Shown here in pieces: positions 6,603 through 10,231 of a stretch of DNA of 10,231 nucleotides. The notes below the pieces were generated by a model. That model was not told the DNA's origin. It searched no databases and saw only the letters and a list, made by a program, of their open reading frames with translations. The position numbers were made by a program, and so were the translations under genes. The DNA lies in assembly GCA_031267205.1 (NCBI GenBank), contig JAIRZN010000087.1, forward strand, positions 1-10,231, in the 5' to 3' direction. The DNA is from Tannerellaceae bacterium (GTDB taxonomy: Bacteria; Bacteroidota; Bacteroidia; Bacteroidales; Tannerellaceae). Within the stretch, counting starts at the first letter, position 1. Every line of letters starts with the position of its first letter.

Positions 6603-6740
6603 CACACACGGGGGCACGCTCTACAAGCCGGCTACGGCGGTTGCACGGTGCGCGGGGCGGCTCAATCGGGAGAGCTACGGCCACGCCTACGGCCGGAACG
6701 CCGTCGATGCTTTCCCGAAGGGGAGAAAAAAAAGATAGGG
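6603..6740. other. GC-rich intergenic segment with short CTACGGC repeats
   Basis: This part of the gene-free stretch (6433-6807) is clearly richer in GC than the neighbouring intergenic DNA. CTACGGC occurs at 6632-6638, 6675-6681 and 6687-6693; the last two extend to CTACGGCC and are spaced 12 bp apart. A short stem TCCC-GAA-GGGGA near 6713-6724 is followed by an A-run, so it is not a terminator for rightward transcription, and no gene to the left would need it. I see no convincing gene, tRNA or known RNA here. The segment may belong to the same repeat element as 6519-6602. Confidence 0.5.
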
Positions 6741-6751
6741 GAGGCAAAGGG

Positions 6752-6783
6752 GTTGATAATGCAGGATGCCCGGCTGTTGATAA
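6752..6783. repeat. Pair of GTTGATAA direct repeats
   Basis: GTTGATAA occurs at 6752-6759 and again at 6776-6783, 24 bp apart. It lies just downstream of the lolD-like gene. On the minus strand the copies read TTATCAAC, and the rightmost, TTATCAACA, is one base away from a DnaA box. Two sites of this quality may be chance. Confidence 0.4.
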
Positions 6784-6807
6784 CTTTTTCGTTCATTATA
6801 ATATGCC

Positions 6808-7464
6808 TTAGGCGGAGATAACCCGCCCGTCCTGGAGGCGGATAATGCGGTCGGCATGAAGGGCGAGGCCTTCGTCGTGGGTTACGATGACGAAGGTTTG
6901 CCTCATCTTCTCCCTAAGCTCGAAGAACAGGGCGTGAAGTTCTTCCTTATTCCGTGTGTCTAAGCTACCGGAAGGCTCATCGGCCAGTATGACCGCCGGG
7001 TTGTTTATCAGGGCGCGGGCTACGGCTACGCGTTGTTTCTCGCCTCCGGATAGTTCCGCCGGTTTGTGGTTGAGGCGTTCGGATAGTTGCATGAAGTCAA
7101 GTATCTCCTTCGCCTTTTTTTCCGCCGTCTGATATTTCTCTTTTCCTATCAACGCCGGTATCATGACGTTTTCCAAGGCTGTAAATTCGGGGAGGAGTTG
7201 ATGAAACTGAAACACGAAGCCGATGTTGCGATTGCGGAAGGCGGCAAGCTCCCTTTCGTTCAGACTATCTAAACGGACGCCGTCAATCGCGAGGCTTCCG
7301 CTGTCTGCCGGATCCAGTGTGCCGATTATTTGCAGAAGGGTTGTTTTGCCGGCTCCGCTTGGGCCGACTATGGCGACGATCTCGCTCTTTTCAATGTGCA
7401 GGTCTATGCCTTTCAGCACTTGCAGGCTTCCGAAGCTTTTAGTAATCTTCTCCGTCCGTATCAC
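6808..7464 (-). CDS. lolD: LolD-like ABC transporter ATPase (lipoprotein release type)
   Basis: This is a 218-residue ABC ATPase with all motifs intact: Walker A GPSGAGKTT (34-42), Q-loop in FVFQFHQLLPEF (Gln86), signature LSGGE (138-142), Walker B VILADEP (158-164, Glu163), D-loop SGSLD and H-loop His196 (VTHDE). The Q-loop segment closely follows the LolD pattern (FVYQFHHLLPEF), and the length is right for LolD, which powers release of lipoproteins from the inner membrane through LolC/E. The start is a GTG at 7462-7464 that overlaps the stop of the upstream peptidase gene by 4 nt (GTGA), so translation is probably coupled and no separate promoter is expected. No LolC/E permease gene is in the window; it would have to be encoded elsewhere. 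A MacB-type or other ATPase of the same subfamily is the alternative. Confidence 0.85.
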   Translation of the reverse strand: MIRTEKITKSFGSLQVLKGIDLHIEKSEIVAIVGPSGAGKTTLLQIIGTLDPADSGSLAIDGVRLDSLNERELAAFRNRNIGFVFQFHQLLPEFTALENVMIPALIGKEKYQTAEKKAKEILDFMQLSERLNHKPAELSGGEKQRVAVARALINNPAVILADEPSGSLDTRNKEELHALFFELREKMRQTFVIVTHDEGLALHADRIIRLQDGRVISA

Positions 7465-8654
7465 TCGTATACCGATTTATACCAGTCCAACCGTTTGTAC
7501 CACTCGTTGAGCGACTCCAGATTCCTTTGGGGAACGTAGACGGATATGCCGCAGAAGCGTTCCTTGTCTATCGGGACTATAAGCCCGCTGCCGTAATCGC
7601 TGCCGCTGCCGCCATAGCCGAAAAAGGCTACGTCCGTCGTTTCCTTGTATACGACAACATTTTCCAGCGCAGCTTCAAACCGGGCGTACTGGTCGGGCGT
7701 AGCCAACTGTTTGATGAAGTCGGCGAAGTCGTACAGGGCATGATACTTCGTCGCCCTGAGATATTCCAAAAGCTGGATGTTTTCGACCGTTAGGTTAAGT
7801 ATATCCTCTTCCTTTCCCATGAGAATTTCGCGGCAGACGGCGGCGAGGGCGTCAAGTCCGGCAGTCTCCACCAATGCGGTGGATGCGGATTTGGGCAAAT
7901 TAGACCCGCCCAACTGCTCGTTGTAGTACGAGTAAAACGCGCTTGCTATCTTCTTGAGGGATCTGGACGTGTTGCCCTTTTCAAACATATACTTTATTAC
8001 ATAGTGGTAAGGTAAGCCGTCGGCGAGCACTTCCGTCGGCGAAGCAAGTATGTAGCCGGTGTTATCGCGCAGGGTGTATGCTACTTCGATATTCGCCATG
8101 TAGCAGTCGTCGAATATAATGAAGTCGAACGTATATCCCTTCAGAGCTTCCTTAAGGTCGTAGATTTCCATGTAGTTTGTCTCGTCCTGCCCATATGAGC
8201 GCAGGTAGTTTTTCACGTCCGCAGGCAGCCAGGCCGTACCATGGCTCCATAGCACCAGTCCGTAGCTGTCCGACCGGTAGTCCTCGTCGTTGAATATATC
8301 CGCGAGCACGCTCCTCATTACGCCGACGTCTACCGAATTGCGGTCTTCGTACGTGCGGACAATTTCCTGTTCTATTTCCCCGCTTGCACCTTTCTTTATG
8401 TTGATAAGCCGTGGCGGCTCGCTCGCCGAATCGTGGTAAACCAGCAGCTTCCCGTTATTCAGGTTCTCGCCCCCGGCCCCTTTTACCATATCCTTTATAT
8501 TATCGTAGGAATATGAATTGAGGCTGTTATCCGCCGCCATGTAGACGATGACCGTCCTGCCGGGAGTGGGCAGAGGATCTTCGTCTACCCAACAACAAGA
8601 GAAAATTAATGTAGCAATCAGAATAATAGAGAAGGAAATTGTTTTTTGTTTCAT
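7461..8654 (-). CDS. Clostripain-like C11 cysteine peptidase, lipoprotein
   Basis: This 397-residue protein has a lipoprotein signal ending TLIFSC, with the lipid-bearing Cys at position 20. The peptidase C11 core begins at about residue 33 (RTVIVYMAADNSLNSYS). The catalytic dyad is His138 (LVLWSHGTAW) and Cys184 (IIFDDCYMANIE). Their spacing of 46 residues equals that of His133/Cys179 in PmC11 of Parabacteroides merdae as I recall it. The Asp two residues before the Cys (Asp182) fits the P1 pocket of that enzyme, which cuts after Arg or Lys. A glycine-rich stretch (FFGYGGSGSDYGSG) and GISVYVP near the C-terminus complete the fold. It is predicted to sit in the envelope as a trypsin-like peptidase, possibly self-processing. 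It is the first gene of a two-gene unit with the lolD-like gene. Confidence 0.92.
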   Translation of the reverse strand: MKQKTISFSIILIATLIFSCCWVDEDPLPTPGRTVIVYMAADNSLNSYSYDNIKDMVKGAGGENLNNGKLLVYHDSASEPPRLINIKKGASGEIEQEIVRTYEDRNSVDVGVMRSVLADIFNDEDYRSDSYGLVLWSHGTAWLPADVKNYLRSYGQDETNYMEIYDLKEALKGYTFDFIIFDDCYMANIEVAYTLRDNTGYILASPTEVLADGLPYHYVIKYMFEKGNTSRSLKKIASAFYSYYNEQLGGSNLPKSASTALVETAGLDALAAVCREILMGKEEDILNLTVENIQLLEYLRATKYHALYDFADFIKQLATPDQYARFEAALENVVVYKETTDVAFFGYGGSGSDYGSGLIVPIDKERFCGISVYVPQRNLESLNEWYKRLDWYKSVYE

Positions 8655-8676
8655 ACGAATAAACTTTTGTGCGCCG

Positions 8677-8684
8677 CAAATATA
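8677..8684 (-). promoter_or_regulatory. -7 promoter element of the C11 peptidase-lolD unit
   Basis: A perfect TATATTTG lies on the minus strand, 22 bp before the ATG, in the 56-bp gap after pepD. No clear -33 element is seen. The predicted leader is short (about 15 nt). Confidence 0.55.
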
Positions 8685-8710
8685 CTCATCTTTTGTCAGT
8701 TTCGACGGCT

Positions 8711-10168
8711 CTATGTGGCGCGCTCAAGCGTATTGCGTATAAAGTCCCACGTCCTGCCCACCGAAGGGATACTCACACGTTCGTCCGGCGAGTGCGGGAA
8801 TTGCAGGTCGGGACCGATGGAAATCATATCCATATCCGGGTATATACCCTGTATGATGCCACACTCCAATCCGGCGTGCATAACCTTGACCGGAGGCTCT
8901 TTACGGTACAAATCCAGGTACGTCTGCTTCATCAGTTGCAGTATGGGCGATTGTATATTGGGGTTCCATCCGTTGTAGCTGCCTCCGAACTCCACTCTTG
9001 CGCCTGCGAGCGAGAAGACGCTCTCCAAGGCCGAACACACTGACGCCTTACGGCTTTCGGAAGAGCTGCGCACAAGTATCTTTATCTCTATCAATCCCGG
9101 AGATGACAGTATGATGGCTAAGTTAGACGACGACTCGACCGTGCCGGGAAAGTCGTGCAACATGCCGGCAATCCCGTCACGGCAGCCTTCGACTGCGTTA
9201 ATCAAATCGTCCTGCACCTCTTCGGGAATAAGCGTAGCGGGCATATCTACCTTCTCGGCCATAAACTGTATGCCGGGATCGACGCCTGCGTATTCCGCAC
9301 GGTATAACTCCTGATAGTCCGAAACTATCTCCCACAGCGTATCCGCATTATCTTCGGGAATGGTGATTACGGCAAAGGCCTCGCGCGGAATCGCATTACG
9401 CATCGAGCCGCCGTCGATCGACGAAAGGCGTGCGCCGTAGTTGACCACAGCTTCCTTCAGGAAACGGAACATCAGCTTGTTGGCATTAGCCCGGCCGAGA
9501 TGAATATCCACGCCCGAATGTCCGCCCCTCAGGCCCGTCAGGCTCAGCTTTACCGCCAAGTCCCCTTCGGGCGGGCATGTATCGTCCTTGAACCGGAATG
9601 ATATGTTCAGGTCAGCCCCGCCGGCGCATCCTGCGAACAGGCTACCCTCCTCCTCCGAATCGCAGTTAATCAGCGTGCGCCCCTTGAGGAAGCCGGGCTT
9701 CAGACCGAAGGCTCCATCCATGCCCACCTCCTCGTCTACCGTAAACAGAGCCTCAACAGGCCCGTGCTTCAGCGTCGCGTCCGAAAGGACGGCCATCGCG
9801 AGCGCCGCCCCTATACCATTATCGGCCCCCAGCGTAGTATCGCGGGCCGTTACCCAATCCCCATCCACGTAGGCGTCGATAGGATCAGTCAGGAAGTCGT
9901 GCTCCACCGTACGATTTTTCTGCGGAACCATGTCCAAATGCGACTGTAAGATAATCGTGCGGCACGTTTCCCTGCCTGGAGCGGCGGGCTTACGTATAAG
10001 CACATTCCCGACCTCATCCTGCAAGGTCTCCAAGCCTAATTCTTTACCAAACCCTGCAACGAAACGGGTCACAGCCTCCATTTGCCCGGTAGGACGCGGA
10101 ATCTGTGTCAACTCATAGAAGTAATTCCATACATGCTTCGGAGTAAGGTCTCTGATTTCTGATGACAT
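8711..10168 (-). CDS. pepD: Cytosolic non-specific / aminoacyl-histidine dipeptidase (M20)
   Basis: This 485-residue M20 metallopeptidase has the normal length of bacterial PepD, which hydrolyses dipeptides such as Xaa-His with a two-zinc centre. The zinc and catalytic residues are visible: His77 and Asp79 in LQSHLDMVPQK, Asp116 in LGADNGIG, the Glu146/Glu147 pair in TVDEEVGM, Asp170 in LINCDSEE, and His459 in FPHSPDERV near the end. The lid domain contains LRGGHSGVDIHLGRANANK (about 213-231), with the His that completes the site in the dimer. No signal peptide is present, so it is cytosolic. The start gives MSSEIRDLTPKHVWNYF, the usual N-terminus of the family. It has its own -7 element and is followed after 56 bp by the separately promoted peptidase gene. 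Confidence 0.96.
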   Translation of the reverse strand: MSSEIRDLTPKHVWNYFYELTQIPRPTGQMEAVTRFVAGFGKELGLETLQDEVGNVLIRKPAAPGRETCRTIILQSHLDMVPQKNRTVEHDFLTDPIDAYVDGDWVTARDTTLGADNGIGAALAMAVLSDATLKHGPVEALFTVDEEVGMDGAFGLKPGFLKGRTLINCDSEEEGSLFAGCAGGADLNISFRFKDDTCPPEGDLAVKLSLTGLRGGHSGVDIHLGRANANKLMFRFLKEAVVNYGARLSSIDGGSMRNAIPREAFAVITIPEDNADTLWEIVSDYQELYRAEYAGVDPGIQFMAEKVDMPATLIPEEVQDDLINAVEGCRDGIAGMLHDFPGTVESSSNLAIILSSPGLIEIKILVRSSSESRKASVCSALESVFSLAGARVEFGGSYNGWNPNIQSPILQLMKQTYLDLYRKEPPVKVMHAGLECGIIQGIYPDMDMISIGPDLQFPHSPDERVSIPSVGRTWDFIRNTLERAT

Positions 10169-10191
10169 AACGTTAGTATTAAAAGTGTCCC

Positions 10192-10199
10192 CAAATATA
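10192..10199 (-). promoter_or_regulatory. -7 promoter element of pepD
   Basis: A perfect TATATTTG lies on the minus strand, 23 bp before the ATG at 10166-10168. No TTTG is found about 19 bp further upstream. The predicted leader is about 15 nt. Confidence 0.55.
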
Positions 10200-10231
10200 C
10201 TACTATAAATGTAAATAGCGGCTTTGTCCGT

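Noticed and set aside
6493..6738. Open frame of 81 codons (and one of 77 codons on the other strand, 6514-6747) across the repeat block
   Set aside because: The frames arise because the 42-bp unit has no stop in several frames. Differences between the units include three adjacent changes in one codon, and the C-terminal half is low-complexity and basic. No known domain and no promoter for the rightward frame.
6752..6783. Possible DnaA boxes or replication origin
   Set aside because: Only one near-match to TTATCCACA and one weaker copy, with no cluster of boxes, no AT-rich unwinding region and no dnaA or dnaN nearby.

Overview
The window looks like ordinary chromosome of a member of the Bacteroidales, most likely near Tannerellaceae or Porphyromonadaceae. 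Three things suggest this. Most genes are preceded by the Bacteroidetes -7 promoter element TAnnTTTG, with little sign of Shine-Dalgarno sites. Several protein families are typical of the phylum: DUF3575, DUF3868-like, DUF6567, a PmC11-like C11 peptidase, and a lamin-tail protein with a type IX secretion (T9SS) C-terminus. GC content is moderate. The species cannot be named from the sequence alone. I see no phage, transposon, CRISPR array, rRNA or tRNA.

Layout, left to right. At 1-1659 (-) is the N-terminal 553 residues of a phosphoenolpyruvate-synthase-like protein that runs off the left edge; two receiver-like domains precede its ATP-binding domain. At 1757-3116 (-) two secreted proteins form an operon: a DUF3575 predicted outer-membrane barrel, then a DUF3868-like protein whose C-terminus is an Asn/Thr/Arg/Gln/Pro/Ala-rich tail. 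Such pairs usually go with Mfa/Fim-type fimbriae, but no fimbrillin gene is present here. At 3225-4940 (-) is a large exported lamin-tail protein. It is divergent from asd (aspartate-semialdehyde dehydrogenase, 5067-6080, +), the only rightward gene. The two promoters in the gap face each other, so the 5' ends of the two transcripts should overlap. The 3' end of asd overlaps by 11 bp that of a small DUF6567 lipoprotein gene (6070-6432, -).

The only long stretch without a gene is 6433-6807. It holds the lipoprotein promoter, two tandem copies of a 42-bp palindrome-bearing repeat, a GC-rich segment with short repeats, and a pair of GTTGATAA repeats. To its right, all leftward, come a LolD-like ABC ATPase (6808-7464) that overlaps a clostripain-type lipoprotein peptidase gene (7461-8654) by 4 nt, and pepD (8711-10168), each transcription unit with its own -7 element.

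Taken together, this is housekeeping metabolism (asd, pepD, the PEP-synthase-like enzyme) mixed with envelope and secretion functions (a lipoprotein-release ATPase, two lipoproteins, a T9SS cargo, fimbria-associated outer-membrane proteins). I find no clear new multi-gene system. The points most worth checking are the face-to-face promoters, the repeat element, the tail of the DUF3868-like protein with its missing fimbrillin partner, the receiver-fused PEP synthase, and the peptidase-LolD coupling.
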